A stretch of DNA of 62,284 nucleotides. Source: Symsagittifera roscoffensis. Its lineage: Eukaryota > Xenacoelomorpha > Acoela > Convolutidae. The notes beneath the pieces were generated by a model. The model was not told where the DNA came from and did no database searches. It saw nothing but the letters and a program-made list of their open reading frames with translations. Of this stretch, positions 32,965 to 42,600 are shown piece by piece. The stretch is from assembly GCF_963678635.1 (NCBI RefSeq), contig NW_026970777.1, positions 1-62,284 on the forward strand, in the 5' to 3' direction. Position 1 is the first letter of the stretch. Each line of letters starts with the position of its first letter. A program made the translations under genes and the position numbers.

Positions 32965-34088
32965 GTGTATGATAATCCTGAGTATGGATTATAAAATGTA
33001 ATGTAGCCAATTGTGTTTTTGGTATATCTGTCGTATTTGTATATTACTTCAGTAGTTATAAACGGTGGTGGTAGTGATTGAGCTGTTATGTTAGGTGGGT
33101 TTAATGGGTAGGGATGTTGGGTAATATTGTTTAACTTAACTGTGATTTCAAACTTTAATTGTAAACTGTTTTGTTGGAGTATTTGAATATTGTGATCACG
33201 GATATCGTTGTGAATATCTTGGCGATATTGTAATCTATTAAGTGCCCAGTTATGAAGGCGGTTACTTTCTTGATGTTGTCCAAATAATGGTGGAGGTGCT
33301 GTAAATGTATTCCAATCTAGTCTTAAAGGAATATTTATTGATGATTGTTCTCGATATCTGGCGTCGAGATTATTTGGAAAATTTAAGTTAAAAGGTGGTG
33401 GTGAAATCTGGCTTATTGATGGTGTTGATGGTAGTGATAATGTTTCTGGTAGTGATGAGGATGTTGTTGTATCCGTAGAAATATCTATTGGATTATTGAC
33501 TAAATTTAATTCACCTTGTGTAAATGAATGTGTTGTCCAATATGGTAGTCGTGATGCCTGGTTTGGGGGGTTAAAGGGATTTTCACGTATTTGTTCAGAT
33601 GTTGGTGTTGAACCTAAGTAATCTGATGGTAGGCTTGAGGTGCTACGTTGTGAAAGAAGCGTAGGGGTTTCTGGTAATATACCAATGGGGTTTTCTGGAG
33701 TGTTTTGTGATGGGGATTGAGGTATATCAAAAGGAACTCGGGGAGTTTGAAAATTTCTGTTTCGTCGAGGATGTATAATTTGTCTATTTATTTCGACTGT
33801 ATTTTGGTTTTGACTAGGATTTCTTATTCTACTTAGTTCTTGTGGTAGTGTTGGGTATAGGTTATATGTTGGTTCGCTTAGAGGTGCTTGTCGTTGAACT
33901 GGTTCTAGTGGTTCTGATAAACGAGCATGTCGTTCTTCAAAAGTGTATGGATTGTCTTGAAAAGAAATTCGTGTAGATGTTTGAGGATTTTGAGTAGTTG
34001 AAGGTGGTGTTGGGTTATCTTGGGATGATGTCGGTGAAGACTGATTCTGTGACTGTTGGGTAGCAATTTTTGATGGATTTTTGAATTG
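32952..34088 (-). CDS. ORF-D: 378-codon open frame without any ATG
   Basis: Minus-strand frame open from just after TAA 34089-34091 to TAA 32952-32954, 378 sense codons with not one Met codon. The composition is strongly protein-like: Gln, Ser, Pro, Thr and Asn-rich first two thirds (TPPSTTQNPQTSTR, SLPETLSLPSTP) and a more structured end (HNWALNRLQYRQDIHNDI). Pro runs PPPF and APPPLFG occur. It lies between ORF-C and env and overlaps the env start by 13 nt. A frameshift from ORF-C would hit TAA 34089-34091, so expression needs splicing from an upstream ATG, non-AUG initiation, or readthrough. The length and bias argue against chance. Family unknown; by position it could be an env-linked or matrix-like product. 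Confidence 0.65.
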   Translation of the reverse strand, partial: QFKNPSKIATQQSQNQSSPTSSQDNPTPPSTTQNPQTSTRISFQDNPYTFEERHARLSEPLEPVQRQAPLSEPTYNLYPTLPQELSRIRNPSQNQNTVEINRQIIHPRRNRNFQTPRVPFDIPQSPSQNTPENPIGILPETPTLLSQRSTSSLPSDYLGSTPTSEQIRENPFNPPNQASRLPYWTTHSFTQGELNLVNNPIDISTDTTTSSSLPETLSLPSTPSISQISPPPFNLNFPNNLDARYREQSSINIPLRLDWNTFTAPPPLFGQHQESNRLHNWALNRLQYRQDIHNDIRDHNIQILQQNSLQLKFEITVKLNNITQHPYPLNPPNITAQSLPPPFITTEVIYKYDRYTKNTIGYITFYNPYSGLSYTCIF

Positions 34089-34093
34089 TTACT

Positions 34094-34282
34094 TTAGTGG
34101 GAAGGTTTATGTTTATTATAATATTCTTCCAAAAAAATAATTAGAAAAATTGTTGCTAGGGCAAATGTGATGATTGCTTTCTTTATACATTTGCATATTG
34201 TCAAAATGAGGGATGATAAAAATGTTATGAAAATTACAAACAATAAAAAAATATCAGTTCTACTGAAAATTGTTCGTATCAT
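34094..34282 (-). CDS. ORF-C: 62-aa two-helix membrane peptide
   Basis: Two hydrophobic helices (about residues 12-29 and 37-50) around a short Cys-Lys loop (CKCIKK), with a polar tail (EEYYNKHKPSH). The ATG overlaps the ORF-B stop as ATGA (34279-34282). The size and hairpin layout resemble viroporin-type small hydrophobic accessory proteins. A strong acceptor-like ACAATTTTCAG ends at 34263 inside its first codons, so splicing there would remove its only ATG. No homologue recognised. Confidence 0.55.
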   Translation of the reverse strand: MIRTIFSRTDIFLLFVIFITFLSSLILTICKCIKKAIITFALATIFLIIFLEEYYNKHKPSH

Positions 34283-34509
34283 TTAGACAAGTTGTATAAA
34301 TCGTACCTGTGGATATAATCAAGGGTTTTGGAAAGTTGGAGGAATAGTTCGAGTATAGTGTAGAAAATTAAAAAAATGTTACAAAAAATGATTAGGGTTA
34401 TTAGAAAAGATTCAAGTATATCAAAAAGAAATATTATAAAGGTTTCAAGTATTGTAAAAAAATGTTTAAGATTTATGAGTATTTGAGTAACTGATTGAGA
34501 GAAGAGCAT
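34279..34509 (-). CDS. ORF-B: 76-aa hydrophobic peptide
   Basis: A long hydrophobic stretch (about residues 18-58, rich in Ile, Leu and Phe with isolated acidic residues) followed by a polar, Tyr-rich end. It is the first frame after pol and is directly coupled to ORF-C by ATGA. It is probably membrane-embedded, perhaps a partner of ORF-C. Being short and AT-rich, its reality rests mainly on the overlap with ORF-C and on position. Confidence 0.45.
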   Translation of the reverse strand: MLFSQSVTQILINLKHFFTILETFIIFLFDILESFLITLIIFCNIFLIFYTILELFLQLSKTLDYIHRYDLYNLSK

Positions 34510-35107
34510 TTAAGAAATGATCTCTTGGTCGAATATTTTTTGCTGTTTGAGGCGATTTTCAAGTGTGGTCGGATTATTTATTAGTTTTTTGACAAGTGGG
34601 TTGAGTTTTGTAAAAAATTGTTGGGGGCAATTTTCATGGTGATCGGGAGGTCGTCTTTTTCTTTATTTTTGTTTGTCAAATGATCCGGGGTATGGTGAGA
34701 TTTTTATACTTTAGGCTAATTAAAATGTTCATTTTGTTACTTTAGGCTAAGTTAACAAATTTGTTTTGGGGGTATTCGTGGTCTGAGTTGGGGAAATATT
34801 GTTGATCTTTGGGTTATTAGATAAGGGAGGGGTATGGTATTATGGTGATATTTATTTTAGTTGTCAAGTTGGAGTGGTTTGCTTATTTTTGACCTGGAGG
34901 TTGTAAAGTTATAGTTATAGATGTGCCTGGAGTTCTATATTATTCGTCTAATTGGTCTTAGTTTGAGTTAGAGAAAGTGACGGATTGGATGAATCCTATT
35001 GGTCTATTTTGAACTAGAATTATTGCGTACTTGTCAGCATGTTATTTTGAAAAATGTAAATGAAAAATGTTTCGGAGGTTTCAAGGTTGTGAAGTATAAT
35101 GTTAAAA
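34510..35107 (-). other. Pol to ORF-B spacer
   Basis: About 600 nt with no coding frame on the element strand. This is long for an LTR element and could hold splice acceptors, an internal promoter or an RNA structure for the downstream genes; I see no named motif. Confidence 0.4.
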
Positions 35108-38100
35108 TTACTTTTGAAATTCCACTTTCTTTAAAATTTTAGATTGGGGGATGAATATTTTATAGTTTTTACGTGGTTGATTTCGGAGTCTTGTTGTTTT
35201 TCGATTTTCTGATTTGTCGATCTGTTCTTGGGGTATTATTTGTTCGGTCATTTTTCTATTTTTTCTTTGTTTTGGGGATTCTTTATGGTTTTGTGTATTG
35301 TTTTTGGTGGCGGTTGGTTTTGTGTTTTGATTTTCGGTGGGGTTATCATTTTGTTCTGTGTTTTTCAGATGTGGTTCATTTTGAATGATTTTTAATCCTG
35401 TGAAAGAATATAATTGAGTTAATTCGCGGAGTGCGTATTCTTTTGGGTAATAAGGTAATAGGTTGTTTCGATGTTGAACGATTTCTTTTTTGTTTGAGTC
35501 GGTAATTTTATATGTGACCTCAGTGGGTCTTGCAATTATTTGGTATGGTCCTTTTCGAAGGGGTTGTAATTTTTTAGAAATTCCCTTTTGAGTATTAAAA
35601 TTAGGTATTAAAACGAATGTTCCAATTTTTAATTCGGAGGCTGGTGTAAAACGTGAATTGATTTGTTCATTAATGTTTTGTCTTTGTAATAACTTTTTTG
35701 TTATTTTTTGATAAATTTCATTGTGTTTTTTATCTCTATTTAGAATCCATTCGGTGTGTGTACCGGAGGCTAGTTTAAGAATTTGTGGGTGATGAAAATG
35801 ATCTTCATCGTGTGTATGTAAAGGTAGGTTATAACAAATTGAGTCTTTATTTGGTTGACAATAACCTTGTGCGTTTTTATGAGAATTTGCTGTAAACATT
35901 ATTGGTTTGCGTGGCTTTTGGTTAAAAACCATTTCGTATGGTGACATTCCTAAAGTTGTCGTAATTTGTGAATTATATGCTAAGGGAAATAATTTTACAT
36001 CTGCTGACCATTCGGTATATTTTGTATCATTTCCGTTGATGATACATCTAAGATATTCTTGTAATGAACGGTTCATACCTTCGACTAAGCCGTTTGTCCA
36101 AGGTGCATGAGATGTACGTGGTTTGTGTTTAATGTTGTATAAATGACATAGTGTGATAATTTCATTATTTATGAATTCTGTACCGTTGTCTGTAACTAAA
36201 ATTTCTGGTAGTCCGAATTTTGCTATCCAGTGTTCATAGAGTGTTGTGTAAGCGTAATAAGCGTTACAATGTGGTACTGGGTTAAGTGCTACATAATGTG
36301 TAAATGCGTCAACAATTACCATAATGTAGGAGTTTCCTTCGGATGAGGGTGAAATTGGTCCTTTGGTATCAAATGAGATACGATGATTAAAGTACAAACT
36401 TTGTCCTTTAAAATCTTGTTTTTGTGCTATTTGTTTTTGATTTGGGTAAGGTTTATTTAGTTGACATACTATACAATCATTGCATAGTACTTTTATCCAA
36501 ATTGGTGCATTTGGGAAGTAAAAATTTTGTATAAAATTTGAATATGTTTTTTCTGATCCAGAGTGTCCTTTAATATTTTGTGTATGTGAAATATTAAAAG
36601 CTATAAGAATCATACTTAAAGGGAGACAGGGAACTGTAGATTCATTCAGGTTATACTCTAAAAGGTCTATATTTTCGTTAATTGTTGTGTTGTTAAATTT
36701 TCGAAAGTATCGGAGGAGTGTTTTGTTTCCTAGAATGGTTGAATCTGCCTTGACAGGTTTAGTTTTATATTTGTGCCATGATTTTAGTTGTCTTATTATC
36801 GTGTCAAGATTTTGATATTGTTTCAGTGTTGAAATTGTAATTGTTTCTGTTGGAGGGAGAAAAATGTTTTCAATTTCGATTTTAGATAAGGGTATTGTAT
36901 CAAGTGGGTCGTGAAGGTCAAAAACTTGATTTATTGTGTATTTTGAATCATTTGTTTGTGGTCCTGATAAATTTATTTTATCAGTTAAATTTTCTTTTTC
37001 AATTAGTGGAAAATGGTCTTTCTTAGGTGGGTGTTGTTTTGTTCGTTTTTGTTGGGTGTTATTTTTTATCCATTGAGAATATGGGATTGGTTTGAAAGTT
37101 GATGTTCCAAGTAGATCAACTTCATAATGATTATTTTGACAATCTAAATAAAGTGGGAAATGTTGTAAACTATTTATTTGTGATTGTTCAATATCAGTTT
37201 TTACTGCATATTTGCATTCCAATCGGGGTGATGTTTCGTTTTCTGCAAGGTAGAATTTTATGTTTTTGGGTATTTCAACTGTTGTTTTTCGAGTAAGTAA
37301 TTCAGGTGGTGTATTTCGACTTAAGGTGTCTGGTAATGCAAGATTTTTTCCTGCAGTCCAAACTATATGTAAGTTTGGAAATTTCATTAGAATTAGTTGA
37401 AATCTGTAAACTCGGTGGTTTGGGTTAGATTTTTGTGTAAAGAGAAAGATGATTGGTTTATGGTCTGTGAATAAAACTGTGGGGTGTTTTGATCCAAGTA
37501 TCAGAAATTCATATTCTGTCAGTGTATATATTATGGCTGTACATTCTCTCATTAGAGTTGAGAGTCGTAGCTCTGCTTGAGTGAATAATCGAGAATTTGC
37601 TGATATGAGGTTCATTTTATTTGTATCATTATGTGATTGTAATAGTGCTGCACCGATGCCAAAGTTCGAAGCATCGCACATTGCATAAAATGGTTGATTT
37701 GAATCTGGAATTGTGTTTGAAATTTGTTCAGTTAAAAGTTTCTTTATTTCTTCAAATCGTGTTTGATGTTCTGTGTTCCATTCAAAATTATTTTGTTGTC
37801 TAAGGATGTTATAAAATGGTCGTAGATATAATTGCATTTTATAAACATATTTACTTAAAAAGTTTAACATTCCAAGAAATTCTTGGATTTTCTTTTTATT
37901 TGTTGGTGGTTGAAGTTTTTGAATAGCGTCAATGCGTGATTTCAATGGAGTGATTGTTTTTCTTTCTATATTATGTCCTAAGAATTTAACTCTTGTCAAA
38001 AAGAAGTGTGATTTATCGGGGGCGGCCTTCAGATTTTCGTTCTGAAGTATTTGGTGATATTTTTCTAAAACATTGAACATCTCGTCTTTTGTTTGTGATT

Positions 38101-39682
38101 GCATAAAAACATCGTCTAAATAGGTGATTGCGTTTTTCTTGAGTATTAGTGGTCTAAAAATTTTGCTCATAAAAGCTGAAAATGCTGCTGGTCCTATGGA
38201 TATTCCATAGAATAAGCGGTTGAATTCATATTGTTGGTTTCCGATAACAAATTGTGTTAAACGTCGTGATTGTTCATCTAGTGGCATTTGATTGTATGCA
38301 CTATTCATATCGGCGGTTGTAAAGTATTTGCCGTTTATTTTTGTTAAAATAACTTGTATTGGTTCAATGGGCCAATTACATTTTGATTCATCTATAAGTG
38401 AATTGAGGTATCTAGCATCGAGAACGATTTTTAATGATTCTCCTTTAGCTAGAATGATAACGGGGTTGATAAATGTGTTCCCTTTTGGTTGTTCTTCTTT
38501 ATTAACTGGTGATATAATGTTGTATTGTTCTAAAATATCGAGTAATCTGTTCACTTTATCATGTAAGTGAATTGGTACTTTACTTGCTCTCTGTTTTTTG
38601 AAAACTGCGTCTGGTTTTAACGGGAGATGTAGTGATGAACTGATTTTTCCAACATCGAATTTTGATGTTGCATAGACTGATGAATATTTAATTAGCTGTT
38701 TGGCTAACTTTTCGAATTCGTCTTGTGTTATTTGTGAATGTTTGAAATTAAACATTGTTAAAAATTTCTGTTGGTCCTCTGTGTAGTTACTTATGTTGAA
38801 TGTAGGTTTGAAATATGGAGTTTTTGTGAAATAATCCGTATTTCTGTTTTCGTTACATATTATATTATTTATAGATAATTCTTCATTAAGAATTGTAGAT
38901 TGGCAAATATCTAGTAATTGGAGTATATTATTTACTCGATAGGCTTTTTCGTGTATTGGTGATATTGTAGCGTTGGTTTCACAATATCCTAAAAGTCCTA
39001 AAGGTAATGTTACTTGGTAAGGTGTGTTGTTATAGACATGTAAGGAAATGATATCTGAATTCGAATTTTTCAAATATTTTATGGATGAGATTGTGATTTT
39101 GAAAAATTTGTGAATAGGTTTGAATTCAAAATCTGACATATAAAATTTTTGTTTGTTTTGTTCTTTATCATATTGGTGAACTTGTTTGATTGAAAAAATA
39201 TAGATATTTCCTGATAGTGGTTTTAGGTGTTTTCTTTGTTGGTTAAATATCGGGTAGAATTTTGAAAAGAATGGTGGTTGTTTATTTAATCTTTGAAAAA
39301 ATGTTAAGGATGTTTCTTTTGTTTTTGTATATTTATCTTTGATTAATATTTTACTATTTAGGATGTTAATTGTTGGTATATACTTCGAAATAAATGGTAT
39401 TCCAATGATATTATATTTAATATCAGTGATATGGAATATTTGTTTAAATGGCTTATTTAAAATTTTGCTTTGCTCCATTGTTCTGGTGGGGAGGAGAAAT
39501 AATTGGATTTTTCCGTAGTTTATCAATGTTGATCCTTGTGCTGTTGCTAACTTACTGGAGGTTTCAAGAGGTGTTAGCTTTGGGTGTAAAGTTTTTATTT
39601 CATTCCATGTGGGGATGTTTATTATGTTTGATTCTGCTCCTGAATCAATTAAAAAATCTATTTCAAGGTCTGGTGGTTGAAA
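35108..39682 (-). CDS. pol: pol: protease, reverse transcriptase, RNase H, integrase
   Basis: Same frame as gag, open directly from the gag TAA. Numbering from the first ATG (39526), 1472 aa. The protease active site LIDSGAES (DSG at 39638-39646) lies before that ATG, so a functional product needs readthrough from gag. RT has D406 in TADMNSAYNQ and YLDD at 469-472. RNase H has D618, E661, D688 and D733. Integrase has an HHCC-type zinc region (about 36470-36590), catalytic D1053, D1113 and E1149 with exactly 35 residues between the last two, and a GPY-type block (KGPYQII) near the end. The long basic, Lys/Asn-rich tail follows. All catalytic residues are present, so the enzyme should be active. 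Domain order is Ty3/gypsy. Confidence 0.95.
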   Translation of the reverse strand, partial: FQPPDLEIDFLIDSGAESNIINIPTWNEIKTLHPKLTPLETSSKLATAQGSTLINYGKIQLFLLPTRTMEQSKILNKPFKQIFHITDIKYNIIGIPFISKYIPTINILNSKILIKDKYTKTKETSLTFFQRLNKQPPFFSKFYPIFNQQRKHLKPLSGNIYIFSIKQVHQYDKEQNKQKFYMSDFEFKPIHKFFKITISSIKYLKNSNSDIISLHVYNNTPYQVTLPLGLLGYCETNATISPIHEKAYRVNNILQLLDICQSTILNEELSINNIICNENRNTDYFTKTPYFKPTFNISNYTEDQQKFLTMFNFKHSQITQDEFEKLAKQLIKYSSVYATSKFDVGKISSSLHLPLKPDAVFKKQRASKVPIHLHDKVNRLLDILEQYNIISPVNKEEQPKGNTFINPVIILAKGESLKIVLDARYLNSLIDESKCNWPIEPIQVILTKINGKYFTTADMNSAYNQMPLDEQSRRLTQFVIGNQQYEFNRLFYGISIGPAAFSAFMSKIFRPLILKKNAITYLDDVFMQSQTKDEMFNVLEKYHQILQNENLKAAPDKSHFFLTRVKFLGHNIERKTITPLKSRIDAIQKLQPPTNKKKIQEFLGMLNFLSKYVYKMQLYLRPFYNILRQQNNFEWNTEHQTRFEEIKKLLTEQISNTIPDSNQPFYAMCDASNFGIGAALLQSHNDTNKMNLISANSRLFTQAELRLSTLMRECTAIIYTLTEYEFLILGSKHPTVLFTDHKPIIFLFTQKSNPNHRVYRFQLILMKFPNLHIVWTAGKNLALPDTLSRNTPPELLTRKTTVEIPKNIKFYLAENETSPRLECKYAVKTDIEQSQINSLQHFPLYLDCQNNHYEVDLLGTSTFKPIPYSQWIKNNTQQKRTKQHPPKKDHFPLIEKENLTDKINLSGPQTNDSKYTINQVFDLHDPLDTIPLSKIEIENIFLPPTETITISTLKQYQNLDTIIRQLKSWHKYKTKPVKADSTILGNKTLLRYFRKFNNTTINENIDLLEYNLNESTVPCLPLSMILIAFNISHTQNIKGHSGSEKTYSNFIQNFYFPNAPIWIKVLCNDCIVCQLNKPYPNQKQIAQKQDFKGQSLYFNHRISFDTKGPISPSSEGNSYIMVIVDAFTHYVALNPVPHCNAYYAYTTLYEHWIAKFGLPEILVTDNGTEFINNEIITLCHLYNIKHKPRTSHAPWTNGLVEGMNRSLQEYLRCIINGNDTKYTEWSADVKLFPLAYNSQITTTLGMSPYEMVFNQKPRKPIMFTANSHKNAQGYCQPNKDSICYNLPLHTHDEDHFHHPQILKLASGTHTEWILNRDKKHNEIYQKITKKLLQRQNINEQINSRFTPASELKIGTFVLIPNFNTQKGISKKLQPLRKGPYQIIARPTEVTYKITDSNKKEIVQHRNNLLPYYPKEYALRELTQLYSFTGLKIIQNEPHLKNTEQNDNPTENQNTKPTATKNNTQNHKESPKQRKNRKMTEQIIPQEQIDKSENRKTTRLRNQPRKNYKIFIPQSKILKKVEFQK

Positions 39683-39685
39683 TTA
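39683..39685 (-). promoter_or_regulatory. In-frame gag-pol TAA: candidate readthrough stop
   Basis: Gag ends ...SPRNK, TAA, and pol continues in the same frame with FQPPDLEIDFLIDSGAES. The local RNA is AAAUAAAUAAUUUCAA. A single stop between in-frame gag and pol is the gammaretrovirus arrangement, though those use UAG. No frameshift would be needed or useful. Confidence 0.75.
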
Positions 39686-42600
39686 TTTATTTCTTGGGCT
39701 TTCTAAGAGAAATGGTATTGTCCAAATTTTTTCTTTGGGTTGTTCTTTTTGTATATTTTGATAAATGTGGTTTGTATTCAAGCATTTTGTTTTGATATTT
39801 TTATTGGTTTGATTTGTAGTGTTAATCTCATTTGTTTCTTGCGTCGTTGGTGTGGAATTTATGGGTGTAGTGTAATAATTTTGAAGAAATTCTGATTGAT
39901 TTTCATATATGTGTGATGAAAAAGGTTGTTCATATATGACAGATTCATAGTCATTTTCGACTTTTATCATATTGATAGAAAGAGTGTTTTCTGTATCACT
40001 TTCTGAATCTGATGATGTACAGTTTATTTGATTGAGTTGTAACGTATCAGTTACTGTGTCATCAATACCTGGAGGGTCTGATGTTGTTTCTGGATTAGAT
40101 TGTACTTGATTAATATGTCTTTGATGTTTAGGTGTACTACTTCTGTGGCGATTATTAGAATTATTATAGTTATTATTATTCCGGTGTGGTGATTGGGAAT
40201 AATTTCTATAACGATTATTATAACTTGAGTGTCGATTTTGTGAATTATTTCGCGATCTATTTTGATAATTGTTGTTTGGTCTGTTATAGTTCGATCTATT
40301 ATATGAGTTATTCCTTGATCGATTGTTCGGGTAATTCTGGTTTCGGTTGTTTGAATAACTTCTATTTCGATTATAGGAGTAGTTTCTATTCCTATTGTAT
40401 GATGAATTTCGTGATTGGTTGTTTGGATAGTAGTTATTTCTTGATTGGGAATTAGATCTAGAAACAAATCGTTGTGTATTTGAATGTGATCTGGAGTAGT
40501 TATTTCGACTATTTGGTCTATTGTAGTGATTTTGTGATGAATTATGCGTGTTTCTTCGTTCTGGTGATCTTCCTCTATAACTTGAGTTATATGGTGATTG
40601 ATTTCTTGTATAATTTGTATTGTTCGGGAGTGGTTTTCCTGAACTGTTGTTGCTGTAGACTGTTTTGTTCGGTAGGTTTTGATGTTTTTTCATGTATTGA
40701 TGGAATGATTTATTTGGTTCTTTATATTTTTGAGGTTTATTTTGATTGTCTTGCTGTTTTTGTCTACATTCGGAAATACTATGTCCGTATCGTCGGCAAT
40801 AATTACACCATTTTTTGAAAGATGGTTTGCCTTTAAAGTTTGGGTTCTTTTCGTAAATATTGAGTATTTCAGTGATTTTTTCAACGAGGTCTGTCTCTGA
40901 TTCCTGTATATTATTAATATTAGTGGGAGTCGTTTCAATTCTGTTAACGTATTGTAATTTCAGATTTTCCGTTTCTTCTAGTTTCATCGTGATTTCTGCT
41001 TGTTCTAATTTGTCTACTAGTTTTCGAAAATCTAAATCGGGTTCTCGAATTGAAGAAGGATGGGATGCTCTCTTTTTTATTGCTATTTTCCTTAATTGTG
41101 GTGTTAAGGTCATCATTAAGATTTCTGTCATCTTTGTGTTTTTATAGTCGTGTGTATTTAGTGAATATGCTTTTCGAACTAGTGTTTCGATTCGTACTGC
41201 TATTTGCTTGATGGTTTCGTTTGGTAATCTGCGAATTTCATTACATAAAACTCTTTGTTGTTGTTTGTTTCTTTCGGAGTCAAACATTTTTGAAAATTCC
41301 TGTGTAAACCTTTTCCAGTTTGATTTTATTTCTAGAGGTAGTACTGAAAACCATTTTTGGGCTGCGCCATCTAAGGTTGTTTGTATTAACGCTGTGCGTC
41401 GATGTATCCAGTTTTGATGTAGTGGCGTATTAATTGGTTCAGGTCCAATATTTAAAATCAGGTTTGCTGTTACTGCATTTAAATAATCTTCTACAGAGTA
41501 TTCAGGGTCTGTTCCTGTGAAAACCATTAAAGGTTTGTTTGATGTTATTGATGATCCACCCATAAGGTATGGATTCATTGTCATTTGTAATGATTCTGCT
41601 GCATTTGGCATTTGAGAAAAATTTGAAAGTTGGTTTCTTGTTATTTCATGTTGTTGGAGATAATATGGGAGTGGTATTTCATTTTGCATTTGTGATGGTT
41701 GATACGAGTGTGCAGTCATTGGATTTTGTTGTTGAATTGGTTGAAAAGATTGTGTATTAATTAGATTTTGTTGTTGAAGTGGTTGTTGATGTTGTGATTC
41801 TAATGGTTGTGGAGAAAAATTTCTATGATTTGTACGTGTTCTCTGTATTCCTTGTCTACGATATTCTTGAGTATTTGGTGCAAATATATCTGGTTGTAAG
41901 AAATCATCATCTGAGGATAAATAATCCATTTGATAAGATGTCTGTTTTTTATTTTTATTTTGTTGAAAAAATGGGTAATTTTCACTGTGATCCTGTGGAG
42001 GATTTGTTTGGAAATTTATTGAATTAGGTTGGGTCATTGGGTTATCCCAATTTCGAGATCTTGTATATTGGTTAAAATTTATTTGTGGTTGATTATATGT
42101 TTTTGATGGATGTGTATAATTATAATTATGGTCTGTAAAGTTGTTTTTAGTGAATGTTTTGCGTGTTTTTGATGGTATTGTCATGGGTCTGTATGTTTGG
42201 TAATCCATATGTGAATATTTAGGGGCAACCGAAGGTTTAACGGTTGATTGTAAGGTTACCTGTGTTTGTGAAGGATTTGTATTTCTTGGTGTTGTTAAAT
42301 TTGGGCGTATTGGTGAAATACTTTGTTGTGTAGTTGTTGTGTGTACAATTTCTTCATTTATGAAGTGTGATGGTGTCTGGATATCTTGTTGAGTAAGATT
42401 CCTAGTTCCATTGAGGTTTTCATTGTGTATGACTGTAGAGTTTAAACTATTATTTTGTGTATCGGGCAAAAATGTATGATAGTTTAATGGTGTTGCATCA
42501 ATGGTGAATGGTATTATTTTTACATAATCTCTTATGTAAGATATCGTACTTATTGCTTGACTTGAGATTGATTGTGGGAAGCTTATAAATGCGGGATGAG

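Noticed and set aside
27218-33000. Plus-strand frames within the giant element
   Set aside because: They are antisense to the 3' untranslated region, ORF-E and env, and lack any coding signature.
40051-40467. 138-codon minus-strand frame inside gag
   Set aside because: It is a shadow of the Asn/Arg/Ser/Tyr repeat region in another frame and is dominated by Ile/Thr from the same low-complexity codons.
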